From DATKDF01 sp963752045 (GTDB lineage Bacteria; Acidobacteriota; Vicinamibacteria; Vicinamibacterales; SCN-69-37), in NCBI GenBank assembly GCA_963752045.1, contig CAVVWN010000008.1, positions 1,426,001 through 1,490,000 on the forward strand: a stretch of DNA of 64,000 bases. The letters are read 5' to 3'. Under the pieces are notes generated by a model that was not told the origin of the DNA, searched no databases, and worked only from the letters and a program-made list of their open reading frames with translations. Position 1 is the stretch's first letter, and every line of letters starts with the position of its first letter. A program made the position numbers and the translations under genes. Positions 27,079 through 34,443 of this stretch are shown one piece after another.

Positions 27079-28437
27079 GTGTCCCCGATCCTCTTCGTCA
27101 TCGTCGGCTACTCGGTCGCGCTCATCGGACTCGGTTTCTGGATCAGCCGGCGCGTCCGGGAATCGAGCGACTTCTTCGTCGGCGGCCGCGCGCTCTCCAC
27201 CGGCCTCCTGTTCTCGACGTTTCTCGCGGCCAACATTGGTGCCGGGTCAACCGTCGGCGCGACCGGTCACGCCTATACGGACGGGTTCGCCGCGTGGTGG
27301 TGGAACGGAAGCGCGGGTCTGGGATCGCTCGTCCTCGCATTCTGGGTCGGCCCGCGCATCTGGGCCGAGGCCAAGCGCCGAGGCCTCTTCACCGTGGGTG
27401 ACTTCCTCGAAGCGCATTTCGGGCGCACGGTCCGGGGGCTCGCGGCTGCTCTCATCTGGCTCGGTAGCCTCGCGATTCTCGGCGCGCAGATAAAGGGCGC
27501 CGCCGAAGTGTTGTACGTGGCGTCCGGCCTGCCGGTGGCTGCCGGAGCCCTCGTCGCGTCGGTCGCGGCCACGGCCTACTTCTCGGTCGGCGGCCTGCTC
27601 AGTGCCGCATGGGTCAACCGGGTTCAGCTCGTGGTCGTCATGGGTGGTTTTCTCGCCGCGGCGCCGTTTGCGGCCGATGCGGTGGGAGGATTCGGGGCGG
27701 TCCTGGCCGACGACTCGAGCTTCTGGCGAGGTCCGAACGTGGGATGGCCGACGCTGTTCCTGCTCGGCCCGGCGTTCTTCCTCTCGCCTGGACTCATTCA
27801 GAAGGCATTCGGGGCGAAGGACGCGGGGACGCTACGGCGTGGCGTGGCGCTCAACGGGCTGGCGCTCATGGTGTTCGCCTGTCTGCCCATGCTGATTGGG
27901 ATCGTCGCGCGAACGCTCCATCCGGGCCTCGAGCGGCCCGACATGGCGCTGCCGACGGTGCTCTCCCAGAACGTCCCACCCTTTGTGGGGGCGCTCGCGC
28001 TCGCCGCGATCTTCTCCGCCGAGCTCAGTTCAGCCGACGCCGTGTTGTTCATGCTGTCCACCTCGGGCGCCCGGGATTTCTACCAGGGACTGATCCGGCC
28101 GGCAGCCACCGACCGCGAGGTCCTTCGAATGGCCCGGCTGCTTGCGCTTTGCGCCGGCGCCATCGGGTACCTGCTGACCTTCGTGTTCGACAGCGTCGTC
28201 AGCGCGCTCACCATGTTCTATTCCGTCATGATCGTCACGCTCTTTGCGCCGATCCTGGGCGGTTTGTTCCTGCCGCGGGCCGGCCGCTGGGGGGCGGTCG
28301 CGGCGATGCTGGTGGGTGTGGCGACGTTACTCGTGACGCACCTTGCCACCGGCGGCGCCGGATATGGCTGGGCGGCCCCCTACTTCCTGGGCCTGATGGC
28401 GAGCGCCGTCACGTATGTGGTGCTGGCTGTGTTCTGA
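27079..28437 (+). CDS. Sodium:solute symporter (SSS family)
   Basis: This 452-residue integral membrane transporter has about 12-13 hydrophobic helices. Family hallmarks include the N-terminal pattern ISRRVRESSDFFVGGRALS, then ANIGAGSTVGATGHAYTDG (sodium and substrate site region) and AIFSAELSSADAVLFMLSTS. The substrate cannot be read from the sequence; SSS members carry sugars, amino acids, vitamins or carboxylates. The start is GTG 27079, 13 bp after the peptidase gene, so the two probably share a transcript. It ends 14 bases before a 10-bp dyad that may end this transcript or control the RiPP genes downstream. Confidence 0.92.
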   Translation: MSPILFVIVGYSVALIGLGFWISRRVRESSDFFVGGRALSTGLLFSTFLAANIGAGSTVGATGHAYTDGFAAWWWNGSAGLGSLVLAFWVGPRIWAEAKRRGLFTVGDFLEAHFGRTVRGLAAALIWLGSLAILGAQIKGAAEVLYVASGLPVAAGALVASVAATAYFSVGGLLSAAWVNRVQLVVVMGGFLAAAPFAADAVGGFGAVLADDSSFWRGPNVGWPTLFLLGPAFFLSPGLIQKAFGAKDAGTLRRGVALNGLALMVFACLPMLIGIVARTLHPGLERPDMALPTVLSQNVPPFVGALALAAIFSAELSSADAVLFMLSTSGARDFYQGLIRPAATDREVLRMARLLALCAGAIGYLLTFVFDSVVSALTMFYSVMIVTLFAPILGGLFLPRAGRWGAVAAMLVGVATLLVTHLATGGAGYGWAAPYFLGLMASAVTYVVLAVF

Positions 28438-28450
28438 TCCGCCGATAGTC

Positions 28451-28472
28451 CCCGTATCAGTTCTGACACGGG
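28451..28472. promoter_or_regulatory. Near-perfect 10-bp inverted repeat upstream of the RiPP cluster
   Basis: CCCGTATCAG and CTGACACGGG form arms with one mismatch, separated by TT. The dyad lies 14 bases after the symporter stop and about 25 bases before a TTGACA box. It could be an operator for the RiPP operon or a terminator stem without a T-run; the small spacer favours a protein-binding site. Confidence 0.35.
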
Positions 28473-28497
28473 CCCGCGCACGAATGACACACGCGCG

Positions 28498-28527
28498 TTG
28501 ACAGCGCCTCGGCGGCGTCCGTAAGCT
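28498..28527 (+). promoter_or_regulatory. Candidate promoter of the RiPP operon
   Basis: A perfect -35 hexamer TTGACA at 28498-28503 is followed after 18 bases by TAAGCT, a weak -10. It would start a transcript about 25-30 bases before the PqqD-like gene, whose ATG is preceded by a good ribosome site (CGGGAGACC). The -35 match is strong but the -10 is poor. Confidence 0.35.
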
Positions 28528-28560
28528 CGACGAGGGACACAGCTTTCCGGCGGGAGACCA

Positions 28561-28848
28561 ATGCGCATGCACGCACGCCCATCGCCAGACGCCCAGCCGA
28601 GGCTCAAGCCCGACGTCGTGTTCCGACGCCTCGATGAGGGCGGAGTGCTGGTGGATCTTGCGACCAACCAGATCTTCGAGCTCAACAACACGGCAACACG
28701 CGTCTGGGAGATGTTGAACGAACCGGAACCCTCGCGGACGGTCGCCGAACGCTTGACGGATGAATTCGACGTGGATCCCGATGCTGCCGCCAGCCAGGTC
28801 GAGGCGCTGCTCCACGATCTCGAGAGCGAGGGTCTTCTCGAGCGATGA
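28561..28848 (+). CDS. PqqD-like RiPP recognition element protein (lasso B1-type)
   Basis: The 95 residues form a single PqqD-like winged-helix domain of the kind that binds RiPP leader peptides and hands them to the modifying enzyme. It shows the pattern RLKPDVVFRRLDEGGVLVDL, then ATNQIFELNNTATRVWEML (N-x-T-x3-W-E-L/M is a hallmark) and a C-terminal helix pair EALLHDLESEGLLE. In lasso clusters this is protein B1. The same family also occurs with HPr-kinase-like genes in polysaccharide loci. It overlaps the cyclase-like gene by ATGA. The fused or neighbouring B2 transglutaminase-like protease that normally follows B1 is absent. Confidence 0.88.
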   Translation: MRMHARPSPDAQPRLKPDVVFRRLDEGGVLVDLATNQIFELNNTATRVWEMLNEPEPSRTVAERLTDEFDVDPDAAASQVEALLHDLESEGLLER

Positions 28849-30659
28849 CAGCCGAAGCGACGAGCCCGGCACCGGAGCTGCAAGCGGGCCAGCTCCGCGA
28901 TGGCTGGGTCTTGACCGTTCGCCTCGACAGTGGACACATCGAGGGCGTGCCGCTGCTTCAGCAGGGACCGCTGGATGTCTTCTTTGCCGGCTACCTCGTG
29001 CATGCCGGCCCACCCTCTGACTCCTCGCCCCAACGCTCGGATGCCGCGATCGTCATGGAGGCCGCGGTTCGTGGCGGCGAGGCGGCGCTTCGGGAGCTGC
29101 GCGGATCGTTCGTTGTCGCGCTCGCGGACCGGCGCCGTGGGCGAACCGTGGTCGTGCGTGATCCCATTGGCTTTCACCCGCTGTACTACGCGGAGGTCAA
29201 CGGCGCCCTTCTCTTCGCCGCCTCAGCGTTGACGCTCACCCGCCAACCCGGCGTGTCGAGTAACGTCAACGCCGCGGTGCTCGCCGACCATCTCTGCCAT
29301 CGCTGGAGCCAATCGCCCTCGGAAACCTACCTCGAGGCCGTGCGCCGTGTACCGCCAGGTAGCCAGATCGTCTTCGAGGCCGGGCGCACCCACACCGAGC
29401 GAACCTGGAACCCGATGCCCGACGGCCAGCCGATTCGATGGCTCACGGAGGAGGAAACGGCCAGCTTCCCGGCGCTCTTCGAACAAGCCGTAGACCGCTG
29501 CCTGTCGGTTGGCACCCCCGGCGTCTTCCTGAGCGGCGGGCTCGACTCGATCAGCATCGCGGCCCTTGCGGCGGATCGGTGCCGCGCCGCAGGCCGCCCG
29601 GCTCCGCTTGCGCTCTCGCTGGGGTTTGCCACGCCCGAGACGGACGAACGACATGAGCAGACCGAAGTCGCGGCGTCTCTGGGAATGCCGCAGTGTCTGA
29701 TGCCGTTTGAGGAGGCCGTCGGTCAGGCCGGCCTTCTCGGCCCGGCGCTCGACCTGAACCGACATCTCTCGTCGCCCCTGCTGAATCGCTGGGAGCCCGC
29801 CTATGCGACGCTTGCCCGCCGCGGCCGCGAGCTTGGCACGGAAGTCGTGTTCTCCGGCTCGGGAGGCGACGAGTGGCTGACCGTCACGCCGATGCTCGCC
29901 GCCGATCTCGTCCGGCGTGGCGACGTCCGCCAGATGATCAGCTTCGTCCGGGCCTGGCGGCGGTCCTACCACTACCCAGCGTGGCGGCTGTATCGGAATG
30001 CGCTGTGGCGCTTCGGCGCGCGGCCGCTCGCGAGCGAGAAACTGCGGGCAACGTGGCCGGCGGGTTGGACGCGGCGACGCCTCCGGAAGTACGAGGCGGC
30101 CGCCCCGGCCTGGGTCGCGCCGAGTCCCAACCTTCGGCGGACCCAGCGCGAGCGTCTCGAAGCACAGGTCACCGCCCCACCGCCGCAGGATGGGTTCTAC
30201 GTCCAGGAGATCCGCGAGAGTCTTCAGCACCCACTCGTGTCGCTCGAGCGCGAAGAGCGCTTCGAGTTCGGGCGCCTGAACGGCGTCCGCTACGCCCACC
30301 CGTTCTGGGACCCCGACCTTGTGGACATGCTCATGCGGACACCACCGGCCTGCCTGAATCGCGCCGGACGGTCCAAGGGCCTTGTCCGCGAGACCGTGGC
30401 AGGCCGGGTGCCGGGTCTTCGCCTGGACCGCCAGGTCAAGCGGACGGGCACGGGCTTTTCGCGAACCCTGATCGCCCGGGAGGGCCCAGCCCTGGCCCGC
30501 CGGCTCGGGGAACCACGGGCGCTCGCCGATCTCGGAATCGTCGATGCCGGGGCGGCCGCGGCGTTTGTCCGCGACGCGCTGGCCCGGCAGGGGCAGGATC
30601 TCTACCGGGTCTGGGATTTGCTTAATCTGGAGTCCTGGGTCAGATCGCGGGTACACTGA
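28845..30659 (+). CDS. Asparagine-synthetase-like ATP-dependent macrocyclase (lasso C-type)
   Basis: This 604-residue protein has the asparagine synthetase B layout. The N-terminal amidotransferase-like domain (about 1-200) lacks the catalytic Cys2 (MTAEATSP), so it cannot release ammonia from glutamine. The ATP-pyrophosphatase domain carries VFLSGGLDSISIAALA (S230-S235), which adenylates a carboxylate, and VVFSGSGGDEWL. This inactive-glutaminase form is typical of lasso cyclases (McjC type), which activate an Asp or Glu side chain for attack by the peptide N-terminus. Its position between the B1-like protein and the precursor gene supports that role. A true AsnB with Cys2 exists elsewhere in the window (44,642-46,564), which makes a housekeeping role here unlikely. 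Confidence 0.85.
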   Translation: MTAEATSPAPELQAGQLRDGWVLTVRLDSGHIEGVPLLQQGPLDVFFAGYLVHAGPPSDSSPQRSDAAIVMEAAVRGGEAALRELRGSFVVALADRRRGRTVVVRDPIGFHPLYYAEVNGALLFAASALTLTRQPGVSSNVNAAVLADHLCHRWSQSPSETYLEAVRRVPPGSQIVFEAGRTHTERTWNPMPDGQPIRWLTEEETASFPALFEQAVDRCLSVGTPGVFLSGGLDSISIAALAADRCRAAGRPAPLALSLGFATPETDERHEQTEVAASLGMPQCLMPFEEAVGQAGLLGPALDLNRHLSSPLLNRWEPAYATLARRGRELGTEVVFSGSGGDEWLTVTPMLAADLVRRGDVRQMISFVRAWRRSYHYPAWRLYRNALWRFGARPLASEKLRATWPAGWTRRRLRKYEAAAPAWVAPSPNLRRTQRERLEAQVTAPPPQDGFYVQEIRESLQHPLVSLEREERFEFGRLNGVRYAHPFWDPDLVDMLMRTPPACLNRAGRSKGLVRETVAGRVPGLRLDRQVKRTGTGFSRTLIAREGPALARRLGEPRALADLGIVDAGAAAAFVRDALARQGQDLYRVWDLLNLESWVRSRVH

Positions 30660-30681
30660 ACACCCGAAGAGCGGAGGAACA

Positions 30682-30840
30682 ATGCAGCGAACGAGCGACA
30701 AGAAGCGGCCGTGGACGCCGCCAGCACTGACGCCGGTGGGCAGCGTCGCCACGGTGATTCAGGGTGGCGGGGGTAAGCTCACCATCGTCGCCAACGACAT
30801 CGGCGACGTGAACAAGCCGAAGGGCCAGGAGGGCCTCTAA
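30682..30840 (+). CDS. RiPP precursor with lasso-type leader, atypical core
   Basis: This small gene (52 residues) is preceded by a strong ribosome site, GCGGAGGAAC. The leader fits the lasso consensus exactly apart from Trp for Tyr: W11-x2-P14-x-L16-x3-G20. The Thr expected six residues after the Gly (position -2) is I26. Core cleavage after Q27 would leave a 25-residue peptide starting with four glycines, whose positions 7-9 are T, I and V. The first acidic residue, D39, is core position 12. Starting instead at G31 would place D39 at ring position 9. The C-terminus is KPKGQEGL. It is therefore a lasso-family precursor whose ring cannot be the usual one. Confidence 0.78.
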   Translation: MQRTSDKKRPWTPPALTPVGSVATVIQGGGGKLTIVANDIGDVNKPKGQEGL

Positions 30841-30852
30841 CCCTCGGCCACG

Positions 30853-31722
30853 ATGCTGACCGTCCGCGTCCTTCCCGGTCAGCCTCCGAGAACCCTCGGC
30901 GAGGCCCGGGTCACGAGTGCCTGGGAGGACGACGCCGGGCGGCAGTACGCCACGGCGAGGATCGGCCCGGACGGCTGCTGGCTCCAGTGGGACGGGCTTG
31001 GAGCCTTCCGGTTCCGGCCGCCTTCACGTGACGTGCAGGCATGGCCTGCTGATGGCGCAGCACCCGATCGGTTGCTGCGTACCTTCGAGCGTTTCCTCCA
31101 ACCCATCGTCCTCCAGGCCGTGGGCCACCCGGTCCTTCACGCGAGCGGAATCCTCGGCCCACGTGGCGTAATCGCCTTCTGTGGCGTCTCTGGCTCCGGC
31201 AAGTCAACGCTCGCGTATGGCTTCTCGAAACTCGGGCTCGAACAAGTCGCCGATGACGCCCTCGTGCTCGGCCTGTCTCCTGGCGGAGTTGTGGTGCACC
31301 GGTCGCCCTTTCTCCCGAGGCTCAGGAAGTCTGCGTTCGCCGCGCTGGGCCCGGCCGCGGCGGCCACCCCGCGCGCGGACGATCTCTCACGCCCGTTGCC
31401 GCTTGCAGCCATCCTCATCTTGACGCAGGCTCCGGACCTCGAAGTGTCGGTGCGCGTTGACCCTGTCGCCCCGCACCTCGCGTTCGCCCGCGTGCTGACG
31501 CACGCGCACTCGTTCGATCCTGAGAATCCCGGGGAGGTCGAACGGCTGTCGTGCGAGTATCTCGACATCGTCGATCGAATCCCGGTATTCGACGCGGCCT
31601 ACCGGCCCGACTTCTCTCTTCTGCCGGACCTGCTCACAGCCGTGCTGGAGCGGACCGCGAGTCGCCGGAAGCCGGAGTCACCGCGGGAAGATGGAGCGCG
31701 CGCGAGTTCCGTCACGCCCTGA
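30853..31722 (+). CDS. HPr-kinase-like protein of the RiPP cluster
   Basis: The 289 residues resemble the C-terminal kinase domain of HPr kinase/phosphorylase. The P-loop GVSGSGKST is at residues 111-119 after a VGHPVLHASGI strand. The acidic pair lies in LEQVADDALVL, and a basic-hydrophobic region follows. Related kinases in lasso clusters phosphorylate the C-terminal Ser of the peptide, and others (HprK-related kinase A) accompany PqqD-like proteins in polysaccharide loci. Here the precursor ends in Leu, so another residue or another substrate must be the target. It begins 12 bp after the precursor stop and overlaps the start of the methyltransferase gene. Confidence 0.8.
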   Translation: MLTVRVLPGQPPRTLGEARVTSAWEDDAGRQYATARIGPDGCWLQWDGLGAFRFRPPSRDVQAWPADGAAPDRLLRTFERFLQPIVLQAVGHPVLHASGILGPRGVIAFCGVSGSGKSTLAYGFSKLGLEQVADDALVLGLSPGGVVVHRSPFLPRLRKSAFAALGPAAAATPRADDLSRPLPLAAILILTQAPDLEVSVRVDPVAPHLAFARVLTHAHSFDPENPGEVERLSCEYLDIVDRIPVFDAAYRPDFSLLPDLLTAVLERTASRRKPESPREDGARASSVTP

Positions 31723-32537
31723 GGTCTGGATGTTCACGTCGCTCTTCGTGCGCCTCGTTCGGGTCAGCCGCCTGGCCGACCGTGCGTACCTCAGCTTCAA
31801 CAGGCTGCGGTCGCGCGTGGTGCTCTCGCTCGCCGGTAACCGGTTCTTCGATGCGTACAATGCCGTCGCCTACATGGAGGAGCCGGCCCATCGAGAGGGT
31901 CCGGACGCCCGCGACCTCCGCCCCTGGGAGCAGGACCTCGTGGCGAACCTGCCTGCCCCACCGGCACGCGTGCTGCTCGGCGGCGCGGGCGCCGGTCGTG
32001 AGGCTTACGCCCTCGAAGCTCTCGGCTACACGGTGGTGGCGTTCGATCCGGCCAAGCGCCTCGTCGAGGCGATGCAGACCACGAGCGCCAGCCGGACGCG
32101 CCGTCGAACCGCTCGTGGGCGGCTACCGGGATCTCCCGGTCCTCCGCGAGCTCGACGGTTCGCACGTCGACCTCCGTCGCCGTCCCCGTTTCGACGCCGT
32201 GTATGCCGGCTGGGCGAGCTTCTCCCACCTTCGCTCCGACGACGAGTGCGTCACGGCTCTTCGACATCTGGCATCGCTCACCGATGGGCCGATTCTCCTT
32301 TCCTACCTGCCTGGACCGGACTCGGTTGCGGCCCAGGCAGGCTTCTCGGTGGCAATCGGGTTCTTCAGGCAACTTTCGAAGGCGCACGTCCGTACGCTCG
32401 CCGAGCGGGCCGACCTCGAGGTCGTCAGGATGACTGTGGATGAGAACTGGCCACGCGCCGTTCTGCGCCGGCGCGGCGGCCATGAGCGAACCGGGGAGGG
32501 GGAAGGACAGGAAATAGCGAGGAGCGGCGAAGGCTAG
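31691..32537 (+). pseudogene. SAM-dependent methyltransferase of the RiPP cluster, frameshifted near 32,095
   Basis: The first part reads through a class I methyltransferase nucleotide-binding motif, RVLLGGAGAGREAYALEALG, followed by YTVVAFDPAKRLVEAMQ. After about 32,090 this frame becomes arginine-rich nonsense. A second frame then continues the fold with EPLVGGYRDLPVLRELDG and DAVYAGWASFSHLRSDDE, ending at 32,537. Removing one base between about 32,090 and 32,103 joins them into a protein of about 280 residues. It overlaps the kinase gene by 32 bp (ATG 31730 is an alternative start) and its stop shares a CTAG with the convergent PilZ gene. It may modify the RiPP, if intact in the living cell. 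Confidence 0.72.
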
Positions 32538-32863
32538 GCGAGGCCCTCGACGAACTGTGTCACGGCAACGTCCTGGTCTGACTCGTCCTCGACGAACTGA
32601 AAACCGGTGATGTAATTGCCGGCCCCGCCGATGCCCGTCTGGCGCGAGTAGCGTGCCGCGGCCGAGACGGCCACGAGGGCACCGTCGCCGAGACACAGCT
32701 CAAACCTGTGAACGGCGCCGACAGGAAATTCCATGCTGGATTCGATCGACAGCCCGCCCAGGCTGATTTCCCGAATCCGGACCTCGGCATCCAGGCTCAC
32801 GATCCGACCCTGGACCCGCCCGACGGCGTCTACGCGCGGCGCACGGCGACGGTCTTGTGTCAT
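32534..32863 (-). CDS. PilZ domain protein
   Basis: This 109-residue single-domain protein likely binds cyclic di-GMP. It starts with the arginine motif QDRRRAPRVDAVGRVQG (R-x3-R-x2-R-like), then the beta-barrel signature REISLGGLSIESSMEFPVGA, close to the D/N-x-S-x2-G of PilZ proteins. FELCLGDG and a C-terminal GFQFVEDE strand complete the fold. Such small PilZ proteins often tune motility or exopolysaccharide production, and here it borders a large polysaccharide locus. It lies 14 bp downstream of the small membrane protein gene and converges with the methyltransferase gene. Confidence 0.8.
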   Translation of the reverse strand: MTQDRRRAPRVDAVGRVQGRIVSLDAEVRIREISLGGLSIESSMEFPVGAVHRFELCLGDGALVAVSAAARYSRQTGIGGAGNYITGFQFVEDESDQDVAVTQFVEGLA

Positions 32864-32877
32864 GTCACACCCTGCGG

Positions 32878-33438
32878 CTACTGCAGCCGGCCCGCGACCT
32901 TGTAGTTGTGGTACGCCACGAAGCCGTAGGCCGTGTTGATGGCGACCATCGTGACGATGGCGGCGACCTTGTTGCGCTTGGCCAGCCTGCTCGCGGCATA
33001 GATGGATCCGGCCGCCACGGCGCCCTTGACTGCGATGAACGCGGCCTTGTTCCCCGTGAGGCCCGACAGCATTGGATTGGTTTCGACGCCGCCGCGATCG
33101 AGCGCCTTGATCGTCGAGTGAATGTCCAGGGCCTGCGTGAATGCCGTCGACACATACAACGACATCAGCAGGGGCGAGGTCCCGGTCTCGATACGCCGAT
33201 AGGGCTGCACGATCGGCACATTCGGCGGCAACGCCGGCGCCTGCATCTGTTCGACCTCGGCCGGAAGCGTGCTGCTCTCGGCGGCGAGCTGGGCGGGCTG
33301 CCACGACGGCAGCGCCGACGGAGCCACGAACGTGAGACGCGGCTCGCTGGCGCTTTCCTGCCCGGAGGCAGCGGCAACCAGTCCTGGTGCCAGCGTGATG
33401 GCGGCGACGGCGACGGCGGCGGCAACTCGACCTGACAT
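32878..33438 (-). CDS. Small secreted/membrane protein, possibly DUF5658-like
   Basis: This 186-residue protein has a signal peptide (residues 1-23, ending near AAASGQ), a Pro-rich stretch and two C-terminal membrane helices. Between them is the pattern YVSTAFTQALDIHSTIKAL followed by GGVETNPML. A short Asp-His helix and an E-x-NP motif like this is seen in DUF5658-type small membrane proteins of acidobacteria and proteobacteria. I do not know its function. A perfect GGTTTG-N3-CAAACC dyad (33,455-33,469) lies just upstream of the start. Confidence 0.6.
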   Translation of the reverse strand: MSGRVAAAVAVAAITLAPGLVAAASGQESASEPRLTFVAPSALPSWQPAQLAAESSTLPAEVEQMQAPALPPNVPIVQPYRRIETGTSPLLMSLYVSTAFTQALDIHSTIKALDRGGVETNPMLSGLTGNKAAFIAVKGAVAAGSIYAASRLAKRNKVAAIVTMVAINTAYGFVAYHNYKVAGRLQ

Positions 33439-33708
33439 GGACAGCCCTCTTTCCGGTTTGTGTCAAACCAACCGGCAGTCCAAAGGGCAAGCGATGTGCC
33501 AGCTTCGTCATCGATAAAAGGCCGCCGATTTCCGTGCAAATCCGCGCACGACTGCAAGCGTCCGCTGAGGCGCGCGCGCGGCCACCGACGATCCTTGATT
33601 CAGGCACACGATTTCGTGAGCACGACTGCGCCTGCGTACGGGCTTCGAACGAACAGAAGTGTGCCTGCGGTAACAGGATTTGGATTGACTGAAGGGAGGA
33701 TCCGGCCG
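33439..33708. other. Intergenic region, 270 bp, with one inverted repeat
   Basis: No gene is supported here. The clearest structure is GGTTTG-TGT-CAAACC at 33,455-33,469, a perfect dyad 17 bases before the small membrane protein start; the minus strand of this dyad contains TTGACA. A lower-GC stretch near 33,500-33,530 (GATAAAAGG) may hold a promoter for the minus-strand gene. Confidence 0.3.
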
Positions 33709-34443
33709 TTACCGGCCGAAGGGCGAGGCGGGCTTCGTGCGCAGTCCGAATGCTCGACGGAGCCGGTCGAGAATGCGATCCGGGCCCTGGGCCTCGTCAG
33801 CCGTGACGAGTGCATCGAGGCACTCGGCCACCGACGAGACGACGGCTATGCCGAGGCGGCGAGCGGAGGCCGGCACCGCTTGCTGGGTGCCCCGCCACAC
33901 GAGGATGGCTCCGGCCTTCGATTCAAGGGCGACATCCAGACAGTTGTCGGGCCGGTCGTCGACGACCGCGTCGAGCCGGAGCGCTTCGGCGATCTTGCCG
34001 CGCGACCCGTGGACCACAAACGCGCTCGGGTGCGCGAAGCCGTGCCGCTCGAGCCAGCGCTGACTCTGTCGTTGAACGGTGCGCCCGCCGGAGCGCGGCC
34101 GGCTCGTCAGGAATATGACTTCCCATCGCCGTGCGTCGGAGAGGCTGGCCAGCCTGGCAATGGCTCCGGGTTCGTGCTCCTCGAGCGTCTCCCAGAAATC
34201 CTCGATGCCACCGACAGCGTCCCACACGGCCTCGGCCTGCCTGCGCGAAAGCGCCAGGCCTGGAGGCGGAGGGTCCTCGAGGTCTTCAGCGCTGTCGGCA
34301 TCAGGCGTGCCGGGCGGCGGCGGCACCTTCATTTCCTGGACGACGCGTTGCCGATCCAGCTCCGGAAACAGCTCGATGGCGAGCCGCGTGAAGGGCTCGT
34401 GAAGGTCGGCGAGGACGCCGTCGAGATCAAAGCCGATGCGCAT
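33709..34443 (-). CDS. HAD-family phosphatase / 5'-nucleotidase-like protein
   Basis: This 244-residue protein starts with the HAD motif I MRIGFDLDGVLADLHEPF (nucleophile D6, general acid D8). Motif II is VIFLTSRPRSGG, and the late acidic motif is DAVVDDRPDNCLDVALES. The order and spacing fit HAD phosphatases related to deoxyribonucleotidases (NT5C type). The substrate is not evident. It overlaps the O-antigen-ligase-like gene by 17 bp and is the last gene of the long minus-strand run, so it is probably cotranscribed with the polysaccharide genes. Confidence 0.78.
   Translation of the reverse strand: MRIGFDLDGVLADLHEPFTRLAIELFPELDRQRVVQEMKVPPPPGTPDADSAEDLEDPPPPGLALSRRQAEAVWDAVGGIEDFWETLEEHEPGAIARLASLSDARRWEVIFLTSRPRSGGRTVQRQSQRWLERHGFAHPSAFVVHGSRGKIAEALRLDAVVDDRPDNCLDVALESKAGAILVWRGTQQAVPASARRLGIAVVSSVAECLDALVTADEAQGPDRILDRLRRAFGLRTKPASPFGR

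Noticed and set aside
30682..30840. Calling the product a classical lasso peptide
   Set aside because: No Asp or Glu at core positions 7-9, no Thr at -2 and no B2 protease nearby. Only a lasso-type leader and enzymes are supported.
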